A stretch of 64,000 nt of DNA. It comes from Geobacter sp. UBA6151. GTDB taxonomy: Bacteria; Desulfobacterota; Desulfuromonadia; Geobacterales; Pseudopelobacteraceae. Shown here piece after piece: positions 35,759 through 45,382 of this stretch. The stretch lies in the NCBI GenBank assembly GCA_002423105.1, contig DIUT01000018.1:74476-138475 (forward strand), in the 5' to 3' direction. Position numbers and translations under genes: made by a program. Position 1 is the first letter of the stretch, and every line of letters starts with the position of its first letter. The notes beneath the pieces were generated by a model that did not search any database, was not told the DNA's origin, and was given only the letters and a program-made list of their open reading frames with translations.

Positions 35759-38700
35759 ATGTCAATTGAACAGATCATGGAATTCCCGCAGCGCGCCCTA
35801 TCCCGCCATAGAGCGCCGCATCAGAACGGAACTACCGGTATTACCGCCCAGATTATAAAAACTCTGCCGGAACTGTTGACACCGCTACGGATCAGCCTGC
35901 TCTATGCACTGTTCGGCTCACTGTGGATTTTTGGCAGTGACGTGCTGCTTTCCGGCATTGTGCCTGACCTGCAGGTTTTCATTCGCCTGGCCAGCGTCAA
36001 AGGGACCGTCTTCGTAATAGGTTCGGCCCTGCTCATCTATCTGCTGATCTCACGCTTCACCAGACGGCTGGCCCGTTCCGAAGAACTGCTTTCCAGGGTA
36101 TTCGAAGCATCCAGCAACGGTATTGCCGTCATCCGCGACCTGGACCGCCGCTATCTGCTGGTCAACATGACCTTCAGCAGCATGTCCGGCTATGCCGACA
36201 GTGAGCTGGTGGGACAACGGGAAGGAGATATTAATCTCTGGCACAGCAGTGATGAGCGCGCCGCAATGGTGCGCAGGCTGCAGGAGAGCGGGGCGGTCAA
36301 GGAGTTTGAAGCGACTTTTGTGCACCGGGACGGCTCACTGCGCCACGGGATAGTCAGCGCCCGACACATAACCTTTGAAGAGCAACCCTGCACCATCGTT
36401 TTTGTTCAGGACATTACCCTGCAAAAACAGATCAGTCTTCAGGTGGAGGAGTTGACCCGCTTTGACGCCATCACTGGTCTGCCCAACCGCAATCTGCTGA
36501 TGGACCGTCTGGGGCATCTGATCTCCATGAACAGCCGTGACGGTAAACCGTTTACCGTCATCGCCATCGCTCTGGCCCGCTGTCCGGTCAGCGGACATGA
36601 AAGTTACAACGAACTGTTGCGCACCATTGCCATACGGATGCGCACAGCGCTGCGGGAGACCGACACCCTGGCCGTGCCGTACTACGGCGAATTTACCGCG
36701 CTGATGCCCCGTACCGCCACGGAACAGGAACTGGTGCCGGTGGTAAACAAGTTGCTGGAATGCATCCGGGAGCCGATCATTCTGACCGATGGTGAGTATC
36801 AGCTGCAGGGACATATCGGTATTTCGGTATTTCCCGTTGACGGTCGGGGACCCGAGGCGCTGCTGAACAATGCGCGGTTGGCCATGGTCCAGGCCCAGGA
36901 ATGCCTGGGGGAGAACTGCTTTCAGTTCTATTCCGAATCTATGAACAAGACCGTATCTGAGCAGTTGCAACTTGAGGCCGGCATGTTGCAGGGCATCAGA
37001 AGGGGAGAATTTTTCCTGAACTACCAGCCATTGTTTGACCGGGAAGGAAAGCGCCTGATCAGTATCGAGGCGCTGGCGCGCTGGCGTCACCCCACCCTGG
37101 GGCTGGTGGGACCGGACCGTTTTATCTCCATCGCCGAACAAAACGGCGCCATCGTGCCGCTGGGGGAACTGGTCATGGAGCTGGCTGCCCAGAATTGTCG
37201 GCATTGGCGGGATATGGGACATCCCAACCTTAACGTTGCCGTCAACCTGTCGGCCCGTCAGCTGAAGGACCCGCATTTTGTGGAACGGGTGGCCGCCATA
37301 CTGCACCGTACCGGCCTGCCGCCCGCCGCGCTCTGCTGTGAACTGACTGAAACCGTCCTGATGGACCACAACGACGAAACCAGAGAACGGATATTCCGCC
37401 TCAAAGAACTGGGGGTAAAGCTGGCAATCGATGACTTCGGCACCGGTTACTCCTCACTGATCTACCTGAAGCATCTGCCGGTGGATGTGATCAAAATCGA
37501 CCGTTCTTTTGTCAGAGATCTGGTGGAGCATGAGGATGACCGGGCCATTGTCACCGCCATTGTTGCCCTGGCAAAATCACTGAACCTGAAAATTGTGGCC
37601 GAAGGAGTGGAAAAAACGGAACAACACCGCCTGCTGCGCGAGCTGGGCTGTGATCAGATGCAGGGCTACCTGTTCGGCAGACCGATGGAACGGGACAGCT
37701 TTGAACAGTTTCTGCTGCAGGACTGTCCACCTCCTTCCGGTATACATGAAAGCGATGGCAACGAAGAGCCTGAGAGTCATTTACCGGCTATGCCGCTTGA
37801 GATTCCGACGGAATCAAACAGTAGCCGCATCTTTGATTTTGTCTGGGAAATTACCTTGCAGGTACCGCCGGTCCAACCCGGTGACCGCCTGACCACGGTA
37901 CTGGAACGCTTCCAGAGCGACAAACAGTTGAAAGCTCTGCCGGTGGTGGATGACGGGCAGGCCAAAGGGATCATGAACCGCAGCGAATTCATTGAGGAGC
38001 AGATACTGGGCCGGATCGGCTACGCCTTCCATATTAACCATGCCAAAAAAGTGCGCGATCTGATGCATCCGGTGCCGTTGGTGATTGATGCGGACACCGG
38101 CATAGAAGAAGCGGCGCGCATCATTCAGGGGCTGTCGGCAGGGATGCGGCTGGACAATATCTGCGTGTCCCGCCGTGGCCGCTATCTGGGAATGCTGGAC
38201 CTGCGCACTCTGGTGGATGCCATGACCGCCCTGAACCTGAAACTGGCCAAGGGGGCCAACCCGCTGACCGGCCTGCCGGGCAACGAAAGCATCCAGCGCG
38301 AAATCAACCGCTGCCTGGCCTTGGGCGCGCCCTTTGACATCGCCTACATCGACATCGACCATTTCAAGCCGTACAACGATTTTTACGGTTTTGAGCGGGG
38401 CGATATGGCCATCAGGATGGTGGCGGACATTCTGAATCAGTTTAGCGAAGAACCGCCGGTCAGCGGTATGCAGAAAACATTTTGCGGCCATATCGGTGGG
38501 GATGACTTCATCATCATCACTGCCGCCGGTCACGGGGCGCAGCTTGCCCAGCGCCTGATCAGCGATTTTGAGACCCGGCTGCCGCTGCTGCACGGCGCAA
38601 AAGATCACGCAACCGGTTACTACGTCTCCACCAACCGCAAGGGGGAACAGGAAACCTTCAGCCTGCTCTCCCTCTCCATCGCCATCATCAGCGCAGCGCG

Positions 38701-38866
38701 GCGGGCCGTGGAATCATACGCTCAGCTTGCCTCCATGGCCACCGAGGTTAAAAAATCCGCCAAGGCGGTCAAGGGTTCTTCGGTGGTGGTGCGGGAAGGT
38801 TCAGGTCAGCCGGATACGTTCCCGGCTGTGGCTGCGACGGATGGAGAAATCAGCATGGCGGCATGA
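35759..38866 (+). CDS. Membrane PAS-GGDEF-EAL-CBS-GGDEF c-di-GMP protein
   Basis: 1035 aa. Two N-terminal membrane helices (about 42-62 and 76-98), PAS (about 105-225), a first GGDEF domain whose active site is YYGEF, hence probably inactive (about 235-395), EAL (about 400-650; IEALARWR, DDFGTGYSSLIYLK, KIDRSFVRDL), a CBS-pair region (about 690-830) and a second GGDEF with GGDDF (about 835-1000) plus a tail. EAL and the second GGDEF look catalytic; the latter lacks an obvious RxxD inhibitory site. CBS pairs often bind adenine nucleotides, so activity may follow energy state. AAGGAG precedes the ATG. Confidence 0.9.
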   Translation: MSIEQIMEFPQRALSRHRAPHQNGTTGITAQIIKTLPELLTPLRISLLYALFGSLWIFGSDVLLSGIVPDLQVFIRLASVKGTVFVIGSALLIYLLISRFTRRLARSEELLSRVFEASSNGIAVIRDLDRRYLLVNMTFSSMSGYADSELVGQREGDINLWHSSDERAAMVRRLQESGAVKEFEATFVHRDGSLRHGIVSARHITFEEQPCTIVFVQDITLQKQISLQVEELTRFDAITGLPNRNLLMDRLGHLISMNSRDGKPFTVIAIALARCPVSGHESYNELLRTIAIRMRTALRETDTLAVPYYGEFTALMPRTATEQELVPVVNKLLECIREPIILTDGEYQLQGHIGISVFPVDGRGPEALLNNARLAMVQAQECLGENCFQFYSESMNKTVSEQLQLEAGMLQGIRRGEFFLNYQPLFDREGKRLISIEALARWRHPTLGLVGPDRFISIAEQNGAIVPLGELVMELAAQNCRHWRDMGHPNLNVAVNLSARQLKDPHFVERVAAILHRTGLPPAALCCELTETVLMDHNDETRERIFRLKELGVKLAIDDFGTGYSSLIYLKHLPVDVIKIDRSFVRDLVEHEDDRAIVTAIVALAKSLNLKIVAEGVEKTEQHRLLRELGCDQMQGYLFGRPMERDSFEQFLLQDCPPPSGIHESDGNEEPESHLPAMPLEIPTESNSSRIFDFVWEITLQVPPVQPGDRLTTVLERFQSDKQLKALPVVDDGQAKGIMNRSEFIEEQILGRIGYAFHINHAKKVRDLMHPVPLVIDADTGIEEAARIIQGLSAGMRLDNICVSRRGRYLGMLDLRTLVDAMTALNLKLAKGANPLTGLPGNESIQREINRCLALGAPFDIAYIDIDHFKPYNDFYGFERGDMAIRMVADILNQFSEEPPVSGMQKTFCGHIGGDDFIIITAAGHGAQLAQRLISDFETRLPLLHGAKDHATGYYVSTNRKGEQETFSLLSLSIAIISAARRAVESYAQLASMATEVKKSAKAVKGSSVVVREGSGQPDTFPAVAATDGEISMAA

Positions 38867-38904
38867 AAGCTGCATTGGGACTTGGAACCCCTTGGAGGTG
38901 CCCC

Positions 38905-39213
38905 ATGCCGGAACCGCTTGACCGCGAAGAAGCCCAAAAATTGTTCAAAAAATTCCGCACCAGAAAAAACGGCGTGCACAGTTGTCCGGAGATGGCATCA
39001 CTGTGCCTGATCTGCGGTTCGATTCATATCATGCCAAAGGCGGGAGAAGAGCAGATATTTGTCTGCAAGAATTGCGGATTTGCCTTCTACCGAGCCATCT
39101 GTCCCGCCTGCGGCAAGACCGTTGACGGTCGCGATCCGGAGAATCCGCTCTGTCGGAAATGCGGCCTGCGCATCTGCGTCTGCGGTCAGTGCAACTGCGG
39201 TCCGCCGGATTAA
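38905..39213 (+). CDS. Cys-rich multi-zinc-ribbon protein
   Basis: 102 aa with repeated CxxC knuckles: CLICG, CKNCG, CPACG, CRKCG, and CVCGQCNCG at the end, implying two or more zinc or other metal sites. Function unknown. An in-frame ATG at 38863 overlaps the upstream stop, but ATG 38905 has GGAGG 7 nt upstream. Follows the c-di-GMP protein by 38 bp. Confidence 0.7.
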   Translation: MPEPLDREEAQKLFKKFRTRKNGVHSCPEMASLCLICGSIHIMPKAGEEQIFVCKNCGFAFYRAICPACGKTVDGRDPENPLCRKCGLRICVCGQCNCGPPD

Positions 39214-40256
39214 ATCCGGTCGGTATGCAGGTGGAGTCTGATGGTTGCGCCGGTGACGGTGCTGCGACCGGTATAGATGAAGATGGCAACCCAGACCGCC
39301 TGCAGGAACAGGATCAGCTCAGGCCGCCAGAGACTGCCCAGGGCCGTTGCAAGCCCGACATGGGCGGTCAGTTCCGGGGCGATGAAAAGCGACAGGCCGA
39401 CGGCGTACAGTACACCAATGAGGCCCATGATCCGGTAGGCTGAAACGCGCCCTGCACCGCGATAATCTGCCCGCAGGGTCTCGGAAAAGGCGCGCCATCC
39501 CTGGGTGACGACGGATGCGACCAGAAATGCCGTGGTATGGCGGGAGTCAAGAAACAGCGCCGTACAGAACAGGCCGCAGGCGGTGTACAGGACTGCGGTC
39601 AGGGCCTGCACCGGAATAACCCTGATCCCCTCCATGTTGTCCGCATAGGCTATTTTCTTGGTGCTGCCCTGGAAGACAAAACCATATCTGCCGAACCATC
39701 CGGCAAGAGAGCCGGGCAGAGTCGCGACCGGCTTGCCGTAACAGCAGCCGAAGCTGATGCAGGCCAGGCGACCCAGCCCTTCGCCAAAGGCATAGGCGAT
39801 GGCGATGGCGGCACAGGCGGCCATCATCGGGATATGAAATGAAAACAGGACGCCGATGCTGCGATTGAGCAGGCTGATGACCAGCGGCATAATCAGGATG
39901 CCGACAAAGACCGCACCGCCGACCGTGAAGGTATGATTTTTTTTCTCAACGATCTGCGCCACCAGCCGGGAGGCTGGGACACAGCAGAGCAGCATGACCG
40001 TTGCCAGCAGCGCAACTGCCACCGGCGTCACCCCCACCGCTCCCATCAGCGCCAGCAGCACCGCCACGGCAACCAGATAGGCATTGGCGGTCAAGAGACC
40101 ATACCAGGTAAAGTTTATGCCGTGCCAGCTTCCTTCCGGATCTTTTCCGGCCGGAACAGCCGCCAGTATCTGCCAGCGTTCGCCGGGCAGGACCGTGAAA
40201 CCCCACCAAAGATAGATTCCACAAACAACGGTCAAACTACCCAGCAGTAGGGACAT
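39210..40256 (-). CDS. Lgt-like polytopic membrane protein
   Basis: 348 aa, about 8-9 membrane helices. GEGLGRLACISFGCCYGKP resembles the conserved segment of prolipoprotein diacylglyceryl transferase-like proteins, but canonical Lgt residues are not all evident, so it may move a lipid-linked group in another pathway. ATG 40256 (MSLLLGSL) has GAGGAGAG upstream; the longer in-frame start at 40427 lacks a sensible N-terminus and overlaps the preceding gene. Follows the PHP-glycosyltransferase gene by 37 bp. Stop shares TTAA with the convergent zinc-ribbon gene. Confidence 0.6.
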   Translation of the reverse strand: MSLLLGSLTVVCGIYLWWGFTVLPGERWQILAAVPAGKDPEGSWHGINFTWYGLLTANAYLVAVAVLLALMGAVGVTPVAVALLATVMLLCCVPASRLVAQIVEKKNHTFTVGGAVFVGILIMPLVISLLNRSIGVLFSFHIPMMAACAAIAIAYAFGEGLGRLACISFGCCYGKPVATLPGSLAGWFGRYGFVFQGSTKKIAYADNMEGIRVIPVQALTAVLYTACGLFCTALFLDSRHTTAFLVASVVTQGWRAFSETLRADYRGAGRVSAYRIMGLIGVLYAVGLSLFIAPELTAHVGLATALGSLWRPELILFLQAVWVAIFIYTGRSTVTGATIRLHLHTDRI

Positions 40257-40293
40257 TGTGCTCTCCTCTGGAATACGCAAGCTTATTACAGGA

Positions 40294-42720
40294 TCATTGT
40301 TCAGGGACGGCTGACAGGTATGGTTCGGTGTTTCCGGGATTGGTATGCAGGATGGTGTTGTAGGTGTCTGCCGCATCCGGCCCCTTTTCCAGGACAAAGA
40401 GCCGCGCACGTCTGCCGCTTTCGGCAAGCAACAGCGGGTTTTCCGCGATGCGGCCTATGGCGCTGGTCAGTTCATCCAGATTTCCGGCGCTAAATACCAG
40501 TCCGGTTTCGCCATCAATCATCAGCTCCCTGGGTCCTCCTTCGTCGGATACGATTACCGGCAGCCCTGAAGCCTGGGCCTCCAGCACCACATTGCCGAAG
40601 GTGTCGGTGGCACTGGGAAAGACAAAGAGATCAGATGAAGCGTAGGCCCGCTGTAATGACTCTCCATGCAGAAAACCGGTGAAACAGACCGGATAGCCAA
40701 CGAGGGCTTCCTCCATCTCTGTGCGGTAAGGACCATCGCCGATAACCGCCAAGGAAAGATCAGCCCCTTCATCCACCAGCCTGCAAAAGGCACTGGCCAG
40801 AAGGTCCAGCGACTTTTCCCTGGATACCCGCCCCACATAGAGCAGTGTCACCCTGCCGCTTAGTCCGTAACCGGTCCAGTACCGCGTCGTTTTTTTCTCC
40901 GGTGTGAACTGCTCGGTGTCAACCCAGCGGGGAAGCGGTTTCATCTTTTCCAACGGCAGGCCGTGGGAGCGCAACTGTTCCCGTGTCCCGGCGGATGGAA
41001 CCATGACCTCCTCCATCTGGTTGTAGAACCAGATCATGTAGTTCCAGGCAGCCTGTTCCAGGAACTCGTCATTGGTGAGGCTGCCAACGTACTGAGGTAT
41101 GTCGGTGTGGTAGGTGCCCGCCACCGGAATATCCATCAAGCGCGCAATGAGCAGGCCAAGCAGGCCAACGGTGCCGGGGGTGCTGATATGAATGCGGGTA
41201 ATTCCCTCTTGCTCGATATAGTGCATCACATCCAGGATCGGCGGAAAGCTGAGCTTCAACTCCGGATATTCCGGAAGGACAAAGTCGCCGACCGCCTTAA
41301 ACTGCTGTACCCCTTCGACAGCCTGCCCACCGCCGCAGGTGATCACGGTCAGACTTACCCCTCGCTCTCTGGCGGTATTGATCAGACGGCGGATGGTAAT
41401 GGCAACGCCGTTGATCTCATCAAGGGTGTCGGTAAAGAGGGCGATCTTTTCCTGGGCCGGTTGCAGCGGTAGTTCGGAAAATTGCTGCCTGAGTTGCCCT
41501 ATCAGCTCCTTGCCCTTGTGCTGGTGATGAAAAGCCAGGTAGTAGGGGGCGATCAGCAGGTGCACCAGACCGATGGTCCCTGCTGTGTTGAGGTATTCGA
41601 AAAAACCGGATTGCAGGGAAAGTGAGGTGAGTCGGGTAGTGTAGTGGAACAGGATCCGGTTAAGCAACCTGCTGGTCACCATAAAGATCTTGTTATTTAG
41701 GTCGGCATTCTTGAGTTCTGCCATGAACTGTTCATCATTCAACAGACGGCACGCTTCATTGTCCAAGAGCTCTTCAAAGCCTTTTTCCTTACTGTTTTTC
41801 TTTTCCGGCAGGTTTTTCAGCACAAACAGACGGATCTTTTCCAGCAGAGAGCTGTTGTCGTTGCCCAGGTTGAAAAAACGGTCCAGCAGAGCGCTGACAA
41901 AGGGGGTTGTACTTCGACGGCGTTCGCCGAACCGCTCGCGGTAAAAGCTGTGAGCAATGCCGTAGAGGCTGTGGGCCATGGTCAGCGGTCCGCCGTCATG
42001 CCCGCCAGCCCAGGTCAGGCGTCCATGAACCGCTGAAATAAAGTCATCCAAGGTTTCACCCAGGCGGCTACAGGTGTGAGCTCTGGCAATAAACAGGCCG
42101 CCATGGTCATCTGATCCGCCCACCACTCCCTTGTGCCAGGGAATGCTGTCCAGCGCTATCTGCGGATGTTTTTCCGCCAACCGCTCAATAACCACCGGGG
42201 TAAGCGACTGTATCAGCGCTTCGGTAAACTCGTTGAAACGCCGCGCCCGGCAGCCGTTTTTCACCTCAAAGGTCTGGAACAGGAGCAAGGACTTTTCAAT
42301 GATCTCCATGGTCAGCTTGTCGTTCTGGCTGTACAGCGGGTGGGCCAGAAAGTGGGCGATCCGTTCCTGACGCAGCCAGGCAACAAGTTCATGGACATTC
42401 TTGCGCAGATGCATAATCTCGCTGAACTGGGCCTCCGTGATATGCAGCGCCACCACGTGCGCCTTGCAGCCGTTTTCCGGAAAGTGGGTGGTGATCTCGG
42501 AGCTGATGAAGGTCTTGGGCAGATGGGCGATCTCAAGGGCGCCGCTTATGCTGTTGTGGTCGGTTATGGTGACATAATCCATCCCCCGTGCCAGAGCGGT
42601 CTGATAGAGATGCCGGGGGGATGTGTAGCTTTCCGGGCAGTTGAACTTGCGCATTGCCCAGTAGGTCGGTTTGTTGGAATGGCTGGAATGCAGATGGAGA
42701 TCGACTTTGAAGGTTTTCAT
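40294..42720 (-). CDS. PHP phosphoesterase-glycosyltransferase (GT4) fusion
   Basis: 808 aa. N-terminal PHP-type metal-dependent phosphoesterase (residues 1 to about 260): VDLHLHSSHSNK, TITDHNSISGALE, FISSEITTHFP, VVGGSDDHGG carry the metal His/Asp ligands. A helical linker (about 270-430) leads to a GT4-type retaining glycosyltransferase (about 430-790): FTDTLDEINGVA, VAGTYHTDIPQYVG, LYVGRVSREKSLDLL, AVIGDGPYRTEMEEA, FPSATDTFGNVVLEAQASG (E-x7-E nucleotide-sugar motif). Phosphatase plus mannosyl/glucosyl-type transferase in one chain suggests glycolipid or glycosyl-phosphate synthesis. Confidence 0.82.
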   Translation of the reverse strand: MKTFKVDLHLHSSHSNKPTYWAMRKFNCPESYTSPRHLYQTALARGMDYVTITDHNSISGALEIAHLPKTFISSEITTHFPENGCKAHVVALHITEAQFSEIMHLRKNVHELVAWLRQERIAHFLAHPLYSQNDKLTMEIIEKSLLLFQTFEVKNGCRARRFNEFTEALIQSLTPVVIERLAEKHPQIALDSIPWHKGVVGGSDDHGGLFIARAHTCSRLGETLDDFISAVHGRLTWAGGHDGGPLTMAHSLYGIAHSFYRERFGERRRSTTPFVSALLDRFFNLGNDNSSLLEKIRLFVLKNLPEKKNSKEKGFEELLDNEACRLLNDEQFMAELKNADLNNKIFMVTSRLLNRILFHYTTRLTSLSLQSGFFEYLNTAGTIGLVHLLIAPYYLAFHHQHKGKELIGQLRQQFSELPLQPAQEKIALFTDTLDEINGVAITIRRLINTARERGVSLTVITCGGGQAVEGVQQFKAVGDFVLPEYPELKLSFPPILDVMHYIEQEGITRIHISTPGTVGLLGLLIARLMDIPVAGTYHTDIPQYVGSLTNDEFLEQAAWNYMIWFYNQMEEVMVPSAGTREQLRSHGLPLEKMKPLPRWVDTEQFTPEKKTTRYWTGYGLSGRVTLLYVGRVSREKSLDLLASAFCRLVDEGADLSLAVIGDGPYRTEMEEALVGYPVCFTGFLHGESLQRAYASSDLFVFPSATDTFGNVVLEAQASGLPVIVSDEGGPRELMIDGETGLVFSAGNLDELTSAIGRIAENPLLLAESGRRARLFVLEKGPDAADTYNTILHTNPGNTEPYLSAVPEQ

Positions 42721-42817
42721 GGGCGTCCTTGAGCTGGCATATCAATGAGTATGACATCGATAGTAAAAGCATACCGTTCTTCTATTACGATCATGTTGAA
42801 ATCGTGCAACTATCTTG

Positions 42818-44968
42818 TTAGCGCAACAGCAGGCTGCCGATCCCCAGAGTTCTTCTGATGTCCCAGAGGTTCATGAAGAACGGATCGAACCGTTCGTGAC
42901 GAACCTGCTGTTCTTCCCGCTCCCAGAAATGCAGCGTGGTGACAGGATATAGATAGCCAAAAGGGTAGGCGGTGAAACTCGGTCTGCGGTCGGCCAGCAG
43001 CGGAAGCGGATAGCGGTAACGCTGCTCCTGTCTACGTACCAGCAACAGGGCCTGTTGCCTGATTGCAGCGGCGTTCTGGAGAAGTTGATCTGCCTGCTGC
43101 CGCCCGCCGAAGGATGGACGGTATTTGGCAACAATGGCCCGCAGTGTCAGCGCCCGGTGGGTTGCCCGCAACGCTGTTACCTCCAAAGCGCTTGTGAGTT
43201 CATCTGCCAGGGCGTGCTGTTCTTTTTTCAGGTGCCGACTACCTGTACGCAGGCGAACGACAAGCCCGTGCATGGCGGCTGCATAGCGCTCAAGCCCGGC
43301 CACCGGGCCGTCCAGGATGGCGGCGGCCTGTGCAGGCTGTGCGGTCAGCAGCAGCCAAGGATAGGTGAAGTCGGGCACCGGCTGGAACGGCAGATCAAAG
43401 GGAGCTGGCAGCTCGGCAAAGGGGGTGGAGGCAGCCATGTAACGGATCAGCTCCTTATCTTTAAGAAACCGCTTCTGAAGTATAAGAGTTTCCTGCCAGA
43501 GCCGAGTGAGGAGCGGCGTGGAAAAGAGGTCGTTCAGACGGGATGCCGCCGTTACCTGGCGCTCCCTGCCATTGTCAGCATACTGCCAGGCCCAGCGGGC
43601 AATGCTCCAGTCCACCAGCCAGTAGCCCCACTCCCAGCCCGAAGAAAAGGTAAGGTGGCCCTGTGCCCCGATCTTCTGCATGGTGGTGATATCATCCAAA
43701 CGGCTGTCCAGGTAGGGGAGCAACAGCAGCGGCACAGAATTGTCAAATCCCACCCAGTAGGAGGATTCGGGCCAGTACCAGGTTTCCCGGCGTTTTACCT
43801 CTTCTTTCGCCGCTTCCAGCATGAAGCGCTGGTTTGTGTTGCCATAGACCGGCGCCTTTGGCTCTGAAACAGACCAGCACATCACGGTATGGATCAGGAT
43901 GGCGCTGTGCGGGTGCCTGGGGCGGCGGACAGGTTCTTCTTCGCTGCCCCGGATCACATGGGTGGCATAAAGCAGACGACGTCGGTACTGTTCGGTCACG
44001 AGCTGTTCAAAATGTAGTTGGGTTTCGGGCAACAACCTGCCCAGCAGCGGCAGATGTTCACCCATCATCGATTCAAGGGTGATGAAATCCCAGGGGACCT
44101 GAAACAGCCAGGCCAGGGTCCGCTCAACCTGCTTTTTGTGGGATGGCACCGGCTTCAGCAAGCTAATGCTCTGGAATGCCTGCTGTTGCAGCATGGCAAG
44201 GGATATCTCCACGCCGCAGCGGATACCCCGGCTGTGGGCATATTCCACGATCCGGCGGGCATGGGGTATCCAGGCAACAGGGTCAACTCCCCGCAGCAGA
44301 AAGAATTGGAAACTGTTCTGGCAATTTCTTGCCAGCCAGTCGATATATGCAGCGCTGTCTTCAAAAGCGTCTGGATAGGTCGGATCATGCAACTGTTCGG
44401 TCAGCTCGGTCGGGTGCAGCGTATGCAGGTGAAAACCCTGATGCTGAAAACGGGGCCGGGCGGAGAAGGTCCATTCGGCAGGCAGCGGCCAGCGCAGATG
44501 CCGGGGGAACAGGGTCTGGCGTGGATGAATAAAGCGGATGGCCAGTTTTTCCTGCAACAGTCCGTAGAGCCCGGCTGCAATCGCCTCAGGAGTGTCAGCT
44601 GCGAGAGTCAGCAGAATGCCACCGCCGTTTTTGCGGGAACGCCAGAGATATGACTGGTCCGGTGGTGTGTGGGAGATCGGCAGCGGCAGGAAAGTCTGTG
44701 CCGTTGTTGAAGACAGGCTGATTTTTACCGTTGCGTCACGTCTGTTGAGCGAGACCTGTGCCGATGGAAAGGCCCGGGCCAACAGACGCAGGGTGTCGTC
44801 AACAGCCCGCCGGACAACTGGCTGCTCCTGATGCTGTGCCGGAGCGTCAAGGGAGATGCTCAGTCTGGTGTCGGCAGCGGCGGTTGGCGGAAACAGACCG
44901 AGACAGAGCAGAAAAACAGGAATAAAGCTGTTTATACACCAAAGCTCAGACAATAATCTGGAAGGCAT
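42818..44968 (-). CDS. Secreted protein of unknown function, GH-like
   Basis: 716 aa with a signal peptide (hydrophobic stretch about residues 14-30, cleavage after PPTAAA). The N-terminal region (about 35-160) has the look of the alpha/beta domain preceding GH20/GH67-type barrels, and a TIM-barrel-like middle (YIDWLARNCQNSFQF, YAHSRGIRCGVEISLAML, TLESMMGE) follows. The C-terminal roughly 150 residues are helical. I cannot name a family or catalytic residues. ATG 44968 is preferred to the adjacent TTG. Likely first gene of an operon with the PHP-GT fusion (97 bp) and the Lgt-like protein. Confidence 0.6.
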   Translation of the reverse strand: MPSRLLSELWCINSFIPVFLLCLGLFPPTAAADTRLSISLDAPAQHQEQPVVRRAVDDTLRLLARAFPSAQVSLNRRDATVKISLSSTTAQTFLPLPISHTPPDQSYLWRSRKNGGGILLTLAADTPEAIAAGLYGLLQEKLAIRFIHPRQTLFPRHLRWPLPAEWTFSARPRFQHQGFHLHTLHPTELTEQLHDPTYPDAFEDSAAYIDWLARNCQNSFQFFLLRGVDPVAWIPHARRIVEYAHSRGIRCGVEISLAMLQQQAFQSISLLKPVPSHKKQVERTLAWLFQVPWDFITLESMMGEHLPLLGRLLPETQLHFEQLVTEQYRRRLLYATHVIRGSEEEPVRRPRHPHSAILIHTVMCWSVSEPKAPVYGNTNQRFMLEAAKEEVKRRETWYWPESSYWVGFDNSVPLLLLPYLDSRLDDITTMQKIGAQGHLTFSSGWEWGYWLVDWSIARWAWQYADNGRERQVTAASRLNDLFSTPLLTRLWQETLILQKRFLKDKELIRYMAASTPFAELPAPFDLPFQPVPDFTYPWLLLTAQPAQAAAILDGPVAGLERYAAAMHGLVVRLRTGSRHLKKEQHALADELTSALEVTALRATHRALTLRAIVAKYRPSFGGRQQADQLLQNAAAIRQQALLLVRRQEQRYRYPLPLLADRRPSFTAYPFGYLYPVTTLHFWEREEQQVRHERFDPFFMNLWDIRRTLGIGSLLLR

Positions 44969-45133
44969 CAATGAGTGGGGTCAGCCGGACCGGGCATGGC
45001 CCACAAAATCACCGTCGATCTGAATCGGTTTGTAGCGGTGGACACAAGTACCTCTCGAAATTGATTCAGGGTAGCCTCACCGTAAGCCATGAGCGCTACG
45101 GTATGGCTCTGCTTGTGTTACGTTTGTGTAAAC

Positions 45134-45226
45134 TCATGTCGGGAGGCCAAGTCCGTCCCGATAAAACCTGAGCGACCTTTCTAAATCGTCAACTCCAAGT
45201 GTAATAACGGTAATCCGTGGTTTCAT
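45134..45226 (-). pseudogene. Truncated VOC/glyoxalase-family gene stump
   Basis: 30 codons, MKPRITVITLGVDDLERSLR then FYRDGLGLPT and a stop. This is the typical first beta-alpha unit of vicinal-oxygen-chelate proteins (usually about 130 aa). A GGAG site precedes the ATG. The rest of the gene is absent from the 160 bp downstream, which show no coding signal, so this is a 5' remnant left by a deletion or insertion. Confidence 0.65.
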
Positions 45227-45382
45227 ATTTGTTCTCCATTCTTGGCATAATGGGGCTGAGGCTGACCCGCCCTCGGCGGGGCGTGCCGATGGTTGGCATC
45301 CTTCCGTGCAGAAAAAACAAAGGTCGTGGCCATATGTGAAAAACTCGCAGATGGACACGACCCTTGTTCTGTTCCGACACGG

